A stretch of DNA of 64,000 nt from Haemaphysalis longicornis (GCA_013339765.2 CM023456.1:87556797-87620796), one strand, 5' to 3'; counted from the stretch's first letter, positions 26,251-39,578 are shown. The notes: a model not told the origin generated them from the letters alone. Numbers and translations: made by a program.

Positions 26251-27703
26251 TTAAAATACAACGTGTAGGGCATCAATGCATTCATTTGTTTCATTGGGCG
26301 GCCATCAAACCGATAGATGAAGCACGAGACTCTTCACCCTATCTTTTTTTCCGTTGACAAAAAAATTTACCGTCTCTAGTAGGCGACCCGGCCCACAAAA
26401 CAACGTCGTAACTTTGTGTTCCAGGAAAGCATACACATTGACTTAGTTTTACGTAGAATCCTCGCGAGAAAACAAGCCCGTTGTTCAAGTTGCCTAAAAA
26501 ATTTCATTTTAAAATAAGAACATTTTAATACCGCAAACTAAACTTGATAATTTAATCATTTCAATCGGCAATCACATTGAAGAGGGGATTTAGATTGCAC
26601 TACCGGAATTTTAATTTCTTGGGTATTGTAGCCCACGAGTTAGTCCAGACAATTTTTAAGGCTAGTTTTAGCTTTGTTGGTGGCGGGAGTTAGTTAATTT
26701 CACGACAAAACAAACATAAATTAAGTCACAACCATTAGGAAAGCAGACACTGCACTCGCGAGAAGACCAACTGTGTGCCACTTGGAGCTCCACGAAACAA
26801 GCCCGAATTGACAGACGAAGCCACAAAGAAGCCTGGCTCCGGGTTTCTGCGCCCACCGAGTTCCTTCCGAGTCTTGATCCTTTAGTGATCTGCCGAGAGA
26901 GTGAGCCCGATTCCCCGGATGGCTTACGATCCCAACTCCTTGTCTGGAGATACCGGGATTTCCTTTATTCCGTTAGCGCCAAGCCTGGCTGCCATCCGAC
27001 TTGGGTTGATCTCCGGCTTCTGTTGTGTGTTCGTTTTATCTCGAATTGCTGTTTTGCTCTATTATCAGCTGCTACTGTTCTTCGATAAAACTTGCGGTTG
27101 AGTTTGTGTACACAATTTCTGTTTTTACGTACGTGTTCTAAGGAGAGGGAAACAGTGACCAAAATGAAGATAACACTAATCCTCCAGCCCCCTTCAGAAA
27201 ATCGAGTGTTGTTTCCAACATCTAGCAATAACGGAGATCAAAGGCAAACCACCTTTTCAATCTCATGTCTCCTGTACACCGATCAATCAAGGTAAAGCTC
27301 CCCAAAAAACTAGCCCGTCTAATGCCATGCTTGTTTCAGTGGGTGAATAGCGTAGACAAATGTTTGATAGGAGGCAGAAAGCCATTTTCACGTTTTCCGA
27401 CGATACACAGATGACGTTCTTGTGTCGCGCAACCAAGGCACCACAAAAGTTTCACGGTTTTGGTAGTGGGGCACCAGAACCTCAATACTGGCTCCCGATG
27501 GAGCTTGTCTTAAACTAAGCTTTCTCAAAGGTGTACGACTATGCTGGAGGCTGCAGCACATGCTACAGCTGAAGCGCTCCATTCTTTGATTTTGCCGTTC
27601 TTCAGATTGAAAGTGGTTGCTAATAGAAACCGGTTATAGATAGCTGAGGCTGCCCCTGAAGAATGTCCTCCTGTGCTTCCATAGTATTTATCGGGACATT
27701 CAA
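26251..27703. other. unclassified sequence
   Basis: A 66-codon frame at 26901-27101 contains one strongly hydrophobic stretch of about 27 residues (GLISGFCCVFVLSRIAVLL and following), which could be a membrane segment, but there is no other support for a gene. Nothing else recognised. Confidence 0.3.
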
Positions 27704-27730
27704 CCCCCCCCCCCCCCTCTCTCTCTGTGT
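27704..27730. repeat. poly(C) run and short (CT)n
   Basis: Fourteen consecutive C bases (27704-27717) are followed by TCTCTCTCT and GTGTC. Confidence 0.95.
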
Positions 27731-30700
27731 CGATGGTGCCCACCGCAGCTACCGGGCGCCTAGGTTTTTAGGCTGTTCCAAACTCACGGGCTGCATTCCG
27801 GTTGTGAATGCCGTACTTCTCATTGGGATGTTTAAAAAATAATTTCATATTTTTCAGTACTAATTGACGTACAAGGAGTCTTTTTCCTTGTTTTATTGCG
27901 CATTAAGTGTAGTTATGAATTCACTGTGAACCAAGCAACCAGTACCGAAGTCTCTGGTCACCTTTGCCATCATAAAACATTGCCTTCGGTTTTTTTGACA
28001 AGGAAAACATTCTTGAGCCTTGTAAACACAAGGTCAGGCAATTTAATAGTTGGAGGCATATTTATTTAGCACGTCCTTGCTTTTTCCGCCTGCTTCGGTA
28101 CAAACAAAAAATTGCCACCCAAGAAAAGTGGGCGCATGTATGAACTCTGCGAAACATACCATCAAAAAAATATTACAATTGTAGCTGAACTTGTTCGGCT
28201 CGGGCCAGATGCCAGGGCCTGTGAAAGGCGTCCTGATATTGATTTTTTTTCGGCGCAGGAACTTATGATTCGTCTAGGAGTGGAGTTCGTAAGATTGAGC
28301 ACGAGACCTGCCCCTTTCTGTAGACAGAGAATAGTCACAGAGGGGACTGGAAATTATGGCGCCACTACTCAGGTGCAAACAAAAACACGGCCGTTTGCAT
28401 TATAGCGTATCCAGCCCATAAGACAAACCAAATGAGTAGAATGACTAGAAGCCTGTTGAAATTGTGGGAAAGCACGGCACGCAAATGTGGCACCCACCAA
28501 CAGTTCCCGGACAGCCACGTGAACACATTTATAGTTGACACAAGCAAAGCTACCGGAGATAGACAGTGGGACTTCCATGGCAGCACATATATGCAACATC
28601 GATCGGCACTTGGAACATTGAATTTTTAATAATGAAAAGCAGCGTTGGACACCATCACTCATTCCAGGAGATGAAGAACCCGAAAATTGATTTGCGTACA
28701 ATCCGGCTTTAATGAAAACAAGAAGACGATACTAGAAAAAAGACTGACCACAAAATAAAACACCAGAGAAACTAACAATTCTAAATTCAGTTCGGCTTCA
28801 ACAGAACTGGTGCCATTTGCCGCCTACTGTTCCTACAAACTGAGTAACAAGTTGCATTCACCAAAGAATGAAATAAATGAACTTCCGCAAAAATAACACG
28901 CGCTATTTCTAGTGCTTTTGTTCAGTGTTTAATAATATTTATCAGTTTCAACCTACAGGTGCTGCTAGTCCTGTTGCTGGAGAATTTTGACGCTGTTTAA
29001 AAAAAACCTCAAGGAGCGAACTGTCAAGAAAAAAAGGCAACAAATCTAAAAAGCTGATCTCACTGGGGGACACTCTCGTCCTTGCCCTTGAGTCTATCGG
29101 CTTTATTGGGTTGCCTTTTTATGCTTGAGTTTTGCATAACAAGATCAAAATCACTTCATTTTTCTCTAGCTTACAGCAAAATCTTCTCAAATGGACCACA
29201 GTGCAGTCGCTACTTTTTCAGATGTTCTGAATGAAATCATCTCTTCGTAATTATTGTGATACCTAGATGGAGGCACGTTAGTCCAACCAATTGATTTTAT
29301 TGTGTCCAGAAACCTCTTTGGCGTTCGCAAAGACTAACTTTTCACCCTTTGGAACCATGCAAATATGTCAAACAACTAAAAAGAGTCACGCACTTACTTC
29401 ATCTCCTTTTTTCTTGTGTCCTGCTTTAGCGGGTTTTTTTTTTCAATCGTTCCACAACTCTATGTCACCTGGTAGAAGCAAACTGAAACCATACGTTGGC
29501 TTGCTTGTATGTCTTCTTTGGTGGCGTGCGTTTTGCAGGTACCTTTCGGCACCGGACGCTTGCAAGAGGCGCTGATGGGAAAACTGAGGCAAGAAGCAAG
29601 TTCTATTGGCATCCAACTTGGTTTTAACCGTCACATGGTGCACTTCGGGATTGCAGATGCTCATTATTCCATCGTAACTTTTTACATCTCATTCTGTATG
29701 TTCAGGCGGTGATGGCACAAGAAATAAAGTGTCAAAAATACTTCGCCTGAATCGGTACGTTAGGCTTGGCAGAAAACGTATGTCCGTATTGGCAGAATAA
29801 GTCGTTTTATGAGTTGTAAAAATGACAGAGCCCGAAGGAGAGGTACTCGTGCATTAAACAGTGCTCTTGAACGGCATCCAAGCTTGTCTCTGACATGTTT
29901 GAGGTTGTCTTCTTCTCAGCGTATTGAGAGTTCTACGCACGTGACAACCCTGTAGTACGGACTTTGTTTACCACTTGAGCGGAGTTGTACATGAGAGAGA
30001 ATGGGTAATTCACCACACTTCTTTTCCATGAGACGTGTACTAAAGCACTGACTCTCATTGTCCCAACGCTATGAACTGGAGAAAGGAAAGAAGGTAGGGA
30101 TAAACACCGGGAAGCCGATACATGGCTTTCAGTGTTCTTGATAGCGGGTGACTTCCACTAGGGAAAATGTTTGGGAGCAAACTTGCCTAACACTTGTGAA
30201 AGAAAAGTTCAATCGTACGTCCTGACCTTGAAGAAATTCGCACGCTAGACACGGTCGATCCTTGTTTTCCCACAGCACACAGTGTCCCCACGTTCGATAA
30301 CAAAAACTTTTCACTTGCGATTTGTTACCTGAATTACTATCTTTGTATTACTTTCTCTTGGTATTTTTCTTCTGTGTTGGGAGTCACGTCCTCGTTTCTT
30401 GCGATTGCATTACTGAGCGAAGGCATGAATAGCTCTCGGTGCTCGAAGTTTTTGCTCCTCGAACGGGATGAAACATATATGATCCGCACGTATCACGGGG
30501 AGACTTTCAACGCCCTTTGCTCCGAAAAGTTATATTGTTTGAATACTTTTTTGATGTACAGAGTTTGTGGGTGAGCACTGTTGGAAACAGTCGTCACTGA
30601 AACGTCGTGTTTTGAAGATGTGTTGATGCTTTTACGTTAGGTGAGTGTTCCTCAAACATATTTTCTAGCAGCTTTTAGATTGCTTCACTTCTTGATCAAT

Positions 30701-31924
30701 AGGAATTACTGTGAAAAAAAAACAGGTATTTTTAAAGCATATTTTGATGACATAGTGTGTTCTGCGATGCAAATGAAGAGAAAGTAGGTTTTGGAATACT
30801 GAGAATTGGGTTTGTTTGTACTGGCTCACTGCTCACTTCGCTAGTGAACTGTGTCATGCGTTCTATATGAGTTTCCCCAGCCTTCGTTCTTTGGGCGTGC
30901 AGTATATTTAAGGATGTTGAATCGTCAAAACCATCTTCTGGGGCAATCGCTGCTTCTAGGCGCCAGAAAATCAGGAACAAACACGTAAATTTATGAACAG
31001 AACTGTTTCTTATGAGCTTCGACTACAAAAAAAAACCGTACCTCTTCATTCAAAACATTTGAACAAGATGCGCTTACGGAAGATTTGCAATCTTTCTCGA
31101 AGGATAAAAGCTACCGTGATTTCCAGTTGACGACCTAGATAAACGTCTGTTTTCCCCCTGAAAAGATGTGTGAAATCTTGTGCAGCGCAATATGCGGAGA
31201 GTTGCACGCAGCGTCCATTGCTCTAATAGGAGACTCCTGTCCTGACAATTCACGTCAGCACCCAGATCTAAAAGCTTGAGTCTTCATCTTCCACTCAACG
31301 GTACTAAGAGCAAGCTTCTCCAGCAGCAAAACCAATCTTAACTTGCTGCATTTAGCAGCAAGCTGAATAGTGCTACAAGCTTTTGGTCTCTTGTTATAAC
31401 AACAGTTCGTAACTCTTGGTTAGCCTCGGTTGTCTTGGAATTTTAGGTAAAGAGATTAGTTTTTGTAAGCAAAGGCATTTGGTTTTCAAATGATGCTTTG
31501 ACTGCGGTTTTCCGTTTATTTGCGGTTAAGATTGGGCACCGTGTTTTGAATATGGAAAACATAAATTTTCTTTTTATTGCATGAGCAACAGATCGGGCAT
31601 AGAGAAGGGGGAGACAGAACTTTCATATTGCAAATGAGATGGTTAAAGGGAGGGAGAGCGTGTTCATCCTCTGTATTGTGGCTGGTGTATTTCACTCCCG
31701 GATCCCGTTGTTCGAAGCCGCCGACCGCGCTCACTGAACCTGGTCCCGAGGACGCTGCTGGTCCGAAAAGCTCGACAGTTCCTCTTCCTAGCCCTCCCAG
31801 CTTTTCCTCTGCGAAAAAAAAGAAGTCCAGTTTTTCTGACTCAACTTTGCGAACGCTGACGTTAACAGCTACGCTGCCTGGCGTTCTCTGATCACAAGGT
31901 TAAGCTTCACAGAGCTTCTCAACG
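27731..31924. other. unclassified sequence
   Basis: No gene recognised. A frame at 29509-29712 follows a pyrimidine-rich stretch and a TTTGCAG acceptor-like site at 29533-29539, but I see no matching donor or homology. The frame at 31577-31891 is Pro/Ser/Lys-rich (low complexity) and could be a disordered tail of something unidentified. Confidence 0.3.
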
Positions 31925-31992
31925 CCAGCAGATCGATTACAGTTACCGAAAATTCATTTTTGGCTTCTTCCACTGCTCGCGCGATCTGCTGG
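31925..31992. repeat. short inverted repeat
   Basis: CCAGCAGATCG (31925-31935) is perfectly mirrored by CGATCTGCTGG (31982-31992) across a 46-bp spacer. No target-site duplication was recognised; it may be chance. Confidence 0.5.
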
Positions 31993-32220
31993 GAGCTTTC
32001 GTTAGTTTTTAACTTAGAACAGGCGTTTTGAGCGCTTTTTATTTTTTGCGCCGTATTTTTATTTGGTATTGCAAAAATTAGGCAATCATATACTTTTAAT
32101 TAAAATACCAATAAAAATATTCCTTCTATGTTTATGTCTTGCATCAGATGTGGTATATATTGTCATTTTGATCAATAATGTTGACAATCAGAAATATTTC
32201 CACGAGAGTTAGTAGTTTAG

Positions 32221-32625
32221 GAAAGCCTTGCCTATGTAAGCGTCTCGTTGAGGCATTATTCCGCAAGCCAGCGGAATATGATTAAAGAAATTGAAACCAA
32301 TGGTTATGAAACTTCGGTAAAAGAAGAGGTGGAGCGCACATTTTTTGATTACTATAACGCACTGTTCGCTTTCAGGGAAACTGAATTAGAAGCATTAAGC
32401 GAGATTTTATCGGTGCGTTGCCACGCTTGGATGACGAAACAAAGGAATGGCTTGAACAACCCTTCTCGGCCGAGGAAGTTAAGTGTGCCACCGAAGACCT
32501 GAACCCGGGCAAGTCACGGGGTCCTGAAGGGCTAAGTGCGGCTTTCTGTAAACATCTGAAATCTTTGATATCTCCTGTTCTTGGCGAAATGTACAATCAA
32601 GCTTACAAAATTCAAGCGCTTTCTC
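32221..32625 (+). pseudogene. LINE (L1/Tx1-like) ORF2 fragment, N-terminal reverse transcriptase region
   Basis: The frame from 32221 reads YSASQRNMIKEIETNG, then an acidic helix and FFDYYNALFA, the linker that precedes the reverse transcriptase of L1-group LINEs. A frameshift near 32405-32420 moves the match to the next frame. That frame continues with PRLDDETKEWLEQPFSAEEV, LNPGKSRGPEGLSAAFCKH and LGEMYNQAYKIQALSP, which is RT motif 0/1 (usually KSPGPDGL). The GPDG core has become GPEG. The match stops at about 32625, before the RT catalytic box, where Penelope-like sequence begins in the same frame. The fragment therefore has the linker and first RT blocks only. Clade is inferred from memory. 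Confidence 0.75.
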
Positions 32626-32950
32626 CATGCCTCAATGACAGGTTGAAGGAGCACCGCGCAGCTGTGAGTGCGCAGATGGGAGCTGGCCACCTTGCTGACC
32701 ATGGCCGTAGGTGCGGTTGCACGCCCAAATTCATGCAGACGAGCGTCTTGTTTAGATGTCGTTCTCAAACTGATAGGGAAGTGTTCGGGGCTTTTGTTAC
32801 CAACAGAGAGGGCGGGAACTGCGTCAGTGCCCCAACTTTGGCACTTTCGACTAGAGAAATCAACTTTTTGGTGTGAGAAGGGGTGTCTCTTGACCATGCC
32901 CAATCGCCGACTGGTGTGGACACGTCTCCATAAAGATCATGTCCTGTAAT
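32626..32950 (+). pseudogene. Penelope-like element C-terminus (GIY-YIG endonuclease tail)
   Basis: CLNDRLKEHRAAVSA, then HLADHGRRCGCTPKF, then VLFRCRSQTDREVFGAF and finally CVSAPTLALSTREINFL form the second half of the GIY-YIG nuclease typical of Penelope-like retroelements: the RL-EH helix, an H-x-CxC-like metal or structural motif, the RE-EA segment and the conserved C-terminal CVS-PS-ALS-EINFL block. The N-terminal GIY-YIG strand and the reverse transcriptase are missing. The frame is open from the upstream LINE piece through 32873 (32418-32876, 152 codons). Beyond that a frame break precedes a tail of weaker similarity. The endonuclease would cut target DNA. This copy lacks the first catalytic block and cannot act alone. 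Confidence 0.75.
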
Positions 32951-35239
32951 GTGACCGGGCGTTGTTTGTGCTAAATGTAAATAGTGATAAGAACGAATGA
33001 AAAGATTGCGCCGTTTAATTTCCAAAGAATCAATTGCTTGTTTATTTGGGTTTTTTTCGAATCATCTACATATATGCGTGCTTTCTTATTTCCTTTTGCA
33101 TGAACCAAGTGGAATTCCAGCGTGTGTTTCGTCGTTTACATGTTCGTCCTGCGTTAAAGTTCGCTAGAAGTATGAGTTCATTAGTCTGTATTTACGTTTC
33201 CCTTATTGACAGAAGCCCCACTTGTTCCTTCCGCTAACACAAAATGAGCTTTAATGCTGTTGAATGCATTGCCCCGGAGCTGGGCCCCCTTTTCGGCGGT
33301 TCACTTCATCGGGCTAATCGAGTTTCCGTTCGCTTGCTGCTTCCGCGCTGAATTCCCCAAGAAATCACGCTGGCCTTTACTAGGTGAAGTTCATGAATTC
33401 GCGAAAGTGGGCTGATATTTAATGGAATAAGCAGCGCCGAGTTAAACTCGAAAACTCTTTAAAGCCTTGAAAGTCTCCACCCCCCAAATTACGGAGATTT
33501 ATTTCAAAGAATGTTTTTTTTCCCTTTGCTATGTTTAACTTCAACTTTCATGCTTTAGTGTGAGATGCACAGGTAGAAGGAATGATGAATAAAATACGGC
33601 GCATTATTCGCTCTGGTTAGAAAAAGGTAATAGAACCTGGTATGAAAGCAAACCTAATATGTTATTGAAAAGAGCTCAGTACCACGCGATTACAGATGTA
33701 GAGAACTCTTGAAAGAGCAGTGACAACGATAAACTAGTCCGTAATGACTTAGAACTTACAAGTTAGGACAGTGATAGTAACCTTTACTGCACTGTGTTCT
33801 TACCGACGAAACTTGGCATGCATGAATACGGCTGCAGGCACCAGTTGCTTGGCAAGTTGGTGGCCTAATGTACCCTTTGTTGAACACACCTTTGTGGTAC
33901 AAGTGTTTTCAACACAACCGCTAAAGCAGCCTATCGGCCAAAACAAACCTACGCCGAAAAAGTGAGGTAAAGCAGCCGAAGGCAACACTTCTGTGCCTTA
34001 ACACCTCCCATGGTTCAGCAACACGTACTGAGAATGAAAAAAACGAATATGATACCTGTTTGAACACGGAGAAGTATCTAGTGACTCGCAAAAGAGAACT
34101 GGAGAATACGTGACTAAAATAAACATCCTACTCTGAGAACATTAGCGAATATTTTAGTAGGGGTTGGGCAGTGGAAAACGTGCTGGCGTACAACGCTGCA
34201 CGTTGGGACTACTCTCTGCAAGTTTACTCCGTTTAAGTACCGCTCCCGAAGAAATCGTTGCCTAGCAGAGCACGTAATGACGCCCGGTTCGCTCGCACCG
34301 CACGCTCCCGAAGGCGGCACAGGCAAATTACTTTAGCGCAACCAACTGACTCCCGCAGCGCCCTGAAGCTGCTTGGAAAGCAGGGCGAAGATAGAAAGGC
34401 GCCCAGGGAAATGTCGTCGGCAGCGACACCGAGCGAGAGGTCGGGGCGCACGTTCTTTGGGGACCAGAATAATGAATGGCGCAAACACAGGACTCAGTAC
34501 ACGAAAATAACCCCCTCTCTCTCTCTTACAACCTGCGGCATTCACAATGTAAAAGCTCGGCTTCTAAAAGGTGCGGTAGGAGGAAATGTAAATGGTGTAA
34601 ATACAAATGGAAGAATCTGAAGCTCACAGACATTCCTAAATGGTGACGGTAAAGGTTGGGGGAGAAGGGAGAATTGAAGCAATGTTCCTTTGCTTGCAGG
34701 TTGTAGATGCTCTTTGAAAGAGGGCAGCCCCCTGAATCGCTGTAACCTCCTGAGCCCTCCCGAACGCCTCCAGAAAAACAAACCCTACGCAGTAAAAAGG
34801 GCATGGAAAACGCAGCGACGTGCAGCCCGAAGTGTTTTTTACTTCACTGTCGATATGCACGAATAATCCCATATTGTACCCTGTCTGCACTGAGATCGCC
34901 AACCGTGCCGGAATTTTTCCACTGTTCGACAGATAAACACCGCAACTTTGGGTTTCGGATCTTTTCGCCTTTTAAACAGTCCTTGTTCAATTATTTAGAC
35001 GTTGCTCTCTTCTCCGAATTGTATTTGTTCTGTTACCTCAGCAAGGGAGCACAGACTCTCGCTTGTACGCCAGCGGAACGAGAGCAAACAAATTCACTGC
35101 TGTAATGGGAGCACGTCGGAACGAAGGCGGGAGCGACAATAACGGACGCCCCTGCTTGTGAAGCTTGACTCGGGGCAGAGGTAATTCAATTCTCGACTAC
35201 CACTCCGACTTGCGCCGTTTCGGCTGCTAGGCTTCTTTC
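32951..35239. other. unclassified sequence
   Basis: No recognised domain. The 34230-34620 part is GC-richer with a 120-codon basic frame (34258-34620, many Arg) and a 92-codon minus frame, neither identified. A CpG-richer patch at 35100-35180 directly precedes the LINE relic. Confidence 0.35.
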
Positions 35240-36290
35240 TTGGAAGCTCAGGCTTTTGCAAGGAAGAAGGCTGAACCGGGATTCATGCGGCGTCAGTATA
35301 GTCCGTTGCAGGCGGCATTGTGCCTTGACGTTGGAAGAAAACTGCACGGGAAAACAGAAGCTTTGCTTTTATTAAGAAATCAATTGACTCTGGAAATTTC
35401 CTGGGGTCCAGTTTTTTCAGACTTTACTAAAGCGTTTGATACAATTATTCACGAAGCCTTGTTTAATAGATTAGAAGCTTATGACACAACTGGCCTGGCA
35501 TTATTATTTTTGAAAAGTTACTTGCTAAACAGACTGTATAAGTTGTTGATACTTTCTCTGAAACAAGAACGTTCAATCAAGGCGCTCGCCAGGGATCAAT
35601 CTTAGGTCCGTTACTTTTTCTTTCATGTATTATGACCTTCCAGATTGCGTTAATTCCTCTCGTTGCGTCCTGCATGCGGATGATACAACTATATCACTAT
35701 CTAATAAATCAATTTCTTGCCTTACCTCGAACTTGAATGCAGTGCTTAGCAACGTTATAAACTGGTGCCCTGACAATTGCCTAAATAGTAATCAGGAAAA
35801 AAACTAAATATATGGTTGTTTAGGTCATATCAGGAAACTATTAGTATTTTTACGAAATAAAACTTGGGCCTCATTTAATTGCACCATCTGACCGCATTAC
35901 ATTATTTGGCATTCATCTCGACCCTAATGTTATATATAAATCCCACTTTTCCATTCTTAAGCAAAAAACCGCTTTTGGCATACGAGCTTTGATGGAGGCT
36001 GGGCGCGTTTTCCCTCATCATGCTTTGTTGCCTTTATGTTCTGCTTTTGTTCACAGTCATTGCCATTATGGCGTTGTTTCATGGGCAACGCGTACTCTTC
36101 TCACGATTCATCGGTTCAACATATTGCCGCGAGCCATGCATTGGGTTTGTTTATGCTTTTTTTTTGTGCCGACCGGATACGCCAGGCTGTGTTATCTGTG
36201 TGTCAAGTGATTCCATTCTTTATTTTTATGCCGCACGTGTTATCTCTTTTGATAGAGAGAGCGCTTGGAACTAACGTGAACAGCCTAGAA
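35240..36290 (+). pseudogene. CR1/Jockey-like LINE reverse transcriptase relic
   Basis: Several frames in series match a non-LTR reverse transcriptase. KTEALLLLRNQL is followed by FSDFTKAFDTIIHEAL (the F-D--KAFD block with the first catalytic Asp) and LALLFLKSYLLNR. The QGSILGPLLF-type block follows after a frame change near 35590. CVLHADDTTIS (ADD at 35676-35684) keeps both Asp residues but has His where Tyr is usual. SCLTSNLNAVLSNVINWCPDN and the later thumb and C-terminal blocks follow: LLGIHLDPNV, FGIRALMEAGRVFPHH, and FVHSHCHYGVVSWA. At least three frame changes and a stop (about 35805) disable it. The upstream endonuclease and any ORF1 are absent, so this is a 5'-truncated copy. It would have copied its own RNA at a nicked target site. 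Confidence 0.85.
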
Positions 36291-39200
36291 TAATCTTCTT
36301 TGATCTACAGTGTTCTGGATGAAATCGGTGGTCCGAAAAACACCCGCTCACAAAGATGAATGCCCGCAGAGCATACGCCGCAGCATTCGACTCACCGACG
36401 TTCGCCTACGCACGTCACTTTATTGACTGCTGCTTCGCCGCCAGTGTACTTTTGAATTTTTAACGGAGCGCAAGTTCGCTCCAATGCCCGTGTTTTTCCT
36501 TCAAGACGACTGTGTCATCTTTAGCTCCGTGACAATATTCAAAATCCGTGCGTTCGCATTATAAAGTTTAGTTCATGTCATTCCTCTGCCTCAGGATTAC
36601 TACGTGAGAATAACATACTATCAATTAATGGAATATTTTACTAGAACTTGGGAATTTTTTTTACAAATTACCAGAACTGGAAGCTGTCAGCGTTCCGCGC
36701 GCGACGAAAGGCAATCTTGGTGTGATGGTGTCAATCTGACGAACATTATTGTCCTGACAGAAACACCTACTAGTCTTTTGTCTCTTAAAAACGCACAGAA
36801 ATATATTTTCTAGAGTCGACGGCTACCATGAGATCGTGTGTGGGAAACAAACGGACTCGCGAGAGAGTGACGCCGCAGTATGCAGCGCAGAGCGTTAGCG
36901 TAAGCTTAACAAAACGAACATGTTGACTTTAGTGATGTCTCTTGCCACGCAGACCAATAATAAATGTGGTTATTCGCTGTGTACATTTCACCTGGCCCGT
37001 CCATTGGTGACGTTAAGAAGTTTGTGGCTGCACAACATGCGTAGGTCACTTGCGATAATACCACCCCTGTTGCGTGGTGGGATATTTTAATGTGAATACT
37101 TCGGGACCACGGGCAGAACGGTTCGCGTTATTAATAGTTAAGACATGTAGGTTGCCATTCTGCACTAATCTCAGCCAACTAGAAATGCAGCGGTGATCGT
37201 ACCTGGGCATGACACTGCCAAAAACTGTGGTGTCGGTTGTGTCTACACCACTACGCTTTGCTGACCAACCACCTTCGTTCTAAGAAATGGCTTTTAGTGT
37301 TTTTAGCGTGGAGGTATACTTTTATATTGGGCATAGAAATAGAGGAAATGGCGTTTCGCAACGTAAATTGTACGTACACGTTATCACTCTAAAAAAACCT
37401 GCACCCCTCCGTCTAACGACGACGGTGGATGAACGTGAAGCTTTCTAGTGAGAGATTCTTCGGTTGGCCAATCGAACACTGTGAGTACATGCTACGCTGG
37501 AGGTACGGACTACTTTTCTAGAATACCAGCAGCAACTTTTTGTTTGCACTCCGTAGGCCTAACGTTGGGGTTCAGGGTGTATGGAACGAATTGGAACCTG
37601 CGGCTTGGCGTTCGCTTCGACAATGTAGAAAGAAAGCAATGGGATATACGCCGGCTTCATTACGCGGGGAACCCAAGTCCGATTGTGGCCACGCGAAGCG
37701 TTTTATCTTTCACTTCACCCATTATTATTCATCATCACCGTCAGAACCTGGCTTTCCTGCAGGGCGTATGGACGTACAACGTATCCTGTAAAAGACACTA
37801 ACGCATCACTTCAATAATCTTTCCCGGCTTTTAGATATTCAATCAGCATCTATCTTTTAAAATATAAATTTCTCAAAGAGCTCCTTCACCAGCTTACCTC
37901 ACTAGCGTTAGTGTGGTGAAACCGCAACACAATTCCCCTCGGCCAGTATGTGCAGGTGTGATGAGGTAGAAGACAGAAGTAGTGTGCTTGTGTGTGGCAA
38001 GGCTTCGACGAAGAGGAAGTTTATAAAGACGATGAGTTGGCAGACCATGGACAATCGCCATTACTGGGTGTGCGCCAGAAGAAAAGGAGAGAAGAGGAGG
38101 AGTGCTGATGAGGGAGCAGCATGTTCCAACCAACCAACCAAGCCAGCATGGATTCCGAGGAGCTAGGCTTTGATGGCTGCCCACAAAGTATGTGGTAGCC
38201 GTGGTCTGCCGAGGCCATCGTTGAGGACGCCCGGAGACCCAGCCAGGCTGCAGGGACAGCCGTGCCTACACGCTGGCCGTCGACGGCCGTGCGGTAAATT
38301 GCCGCCATCGACAGGGTGACGTGTTGTTTCCCGTGTCCATCACCAGGAGGTCGCCGACGACTGGGACAGTAGCAAAATCGACTGCATCGACGGTGGCACA
38401 CCACGTGAGACCTTTGTTTTGTTGGCAGTTTCTGTTTGAACTGTACTTGGACGTGTCAGCTGTTCAGCCCTAGCCGTACTTTGAGTCGGTAGGATTGACT
38501 AAAGTGTCGCATTCTGCTTGTCTCTGTAACGTCCTACTTGGTAACTCGTCTAGATAAATGTTTATGTCCGTCATCGTAGAGTTCCTCAAGCGCCTGTCAC
38601 CTTTCTGCGACACGAGTCGCGAGGCCTAGTGTCCAATAACACCACAACAGGTACATTTTCTCGCGTACTTAAATTAAAACATGGGTTGGTCTCTAATATA
38701 ATGCTCAAGAAACTTGTTTTCGTTCATACGCCCACTAATTTCAGTTCTGTACAACTGCTGACTTAAGACGGCAATGTTACATACAAGGGGTGCTGGTAAT
38801 CATAAATACACTTAGGAGAATAAACACAAAGCAAACCGAGCTGCTACAAAATTGGTATATACTGCTGAGCTAACGTAAAACGATGAGACTCGCAAACTGT
38901 GGGTCCCATGCATCGAATCAAACAGAGGGTGGTTGCAACCAGAAAGGAAGCAGAATGCACGAAGGCGCGCATTTCTGCACCTACATATTTGCATGTACGC
39001 GTGCTCATCCATGCGTGGAAAAAGCAAACAAACTACTGGAGTGTTTTTATGCACTCTCCCTAGCCCTGCGTGGCGACGTTAACGCTGGTCGATGGCAAGC
39101 TGCCGGCACAAGCTGGCCCGAGAACGGTCGTCGCCTAAAAGCAGTCCAAGCCCGCGTTGCATAATCCGGTCAGCACCATCCGTTCGTTGACTTCATTCAG

Positions 39201-39578
39201 AGGCGGCCTCTCGTGAACTTCAGTGAGTTTTTGCCGCAATGCGTACTGACGGAAGATAAATCCGGTTTTAAACAGCCAGAGCTGTTGTACAAGCCGCGAG
39301 TTGGGGTGTTGCAGAAAAAAATTACACCATCTTCCTGTAGGGGCACCCTGACTAGTATGTGAAGCAGCCATGGGGTCGATTCAAGTGCCCATTAGATTCC
39401 AGTTCGTCATTTCCGTTAGGTTGAGGTACGTAGCTACCGCTAATTTACCGTTTGGTTTCTATAGTAACCTACCACACTTTCACTTAGCGGAACTACAAAA
39501 TGGGAAATTGCGTTGATTCCATTGCTGTGTCGCATACTACCCAGGGTTCCCCTACGGAAGATGGTTAATTTTATTGGA
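36291..39578. other. unclassified sequence
   Basis: No domain recognised. Frames at 37448-37801 (plus, 118 codons) and 38021-38404 (minus, 127 codons) are open and moderately GC-rich (the second carries AACCAACCAACC on the plus strand near 38128), but I cannot assign either. The 39135-39371 minus frame (78 codons) is also unassigned. Confidence 0.35.

Noticed and set aside
26901..27101. Small membrane protein with one hydrophobic segment
   Set aside because: A single hydrophobic stretch in an AT/T-rich region is easily produced by chance, and there is no other gene evidence.
29533..29712. Possible internal exon after a pyrimidine tract and TTTGCAG
   Set aside because: No downstream donor in frame, no homology recognised, and such acceptor-like sites are frequent in AT/pyrimidine-rich DNA.
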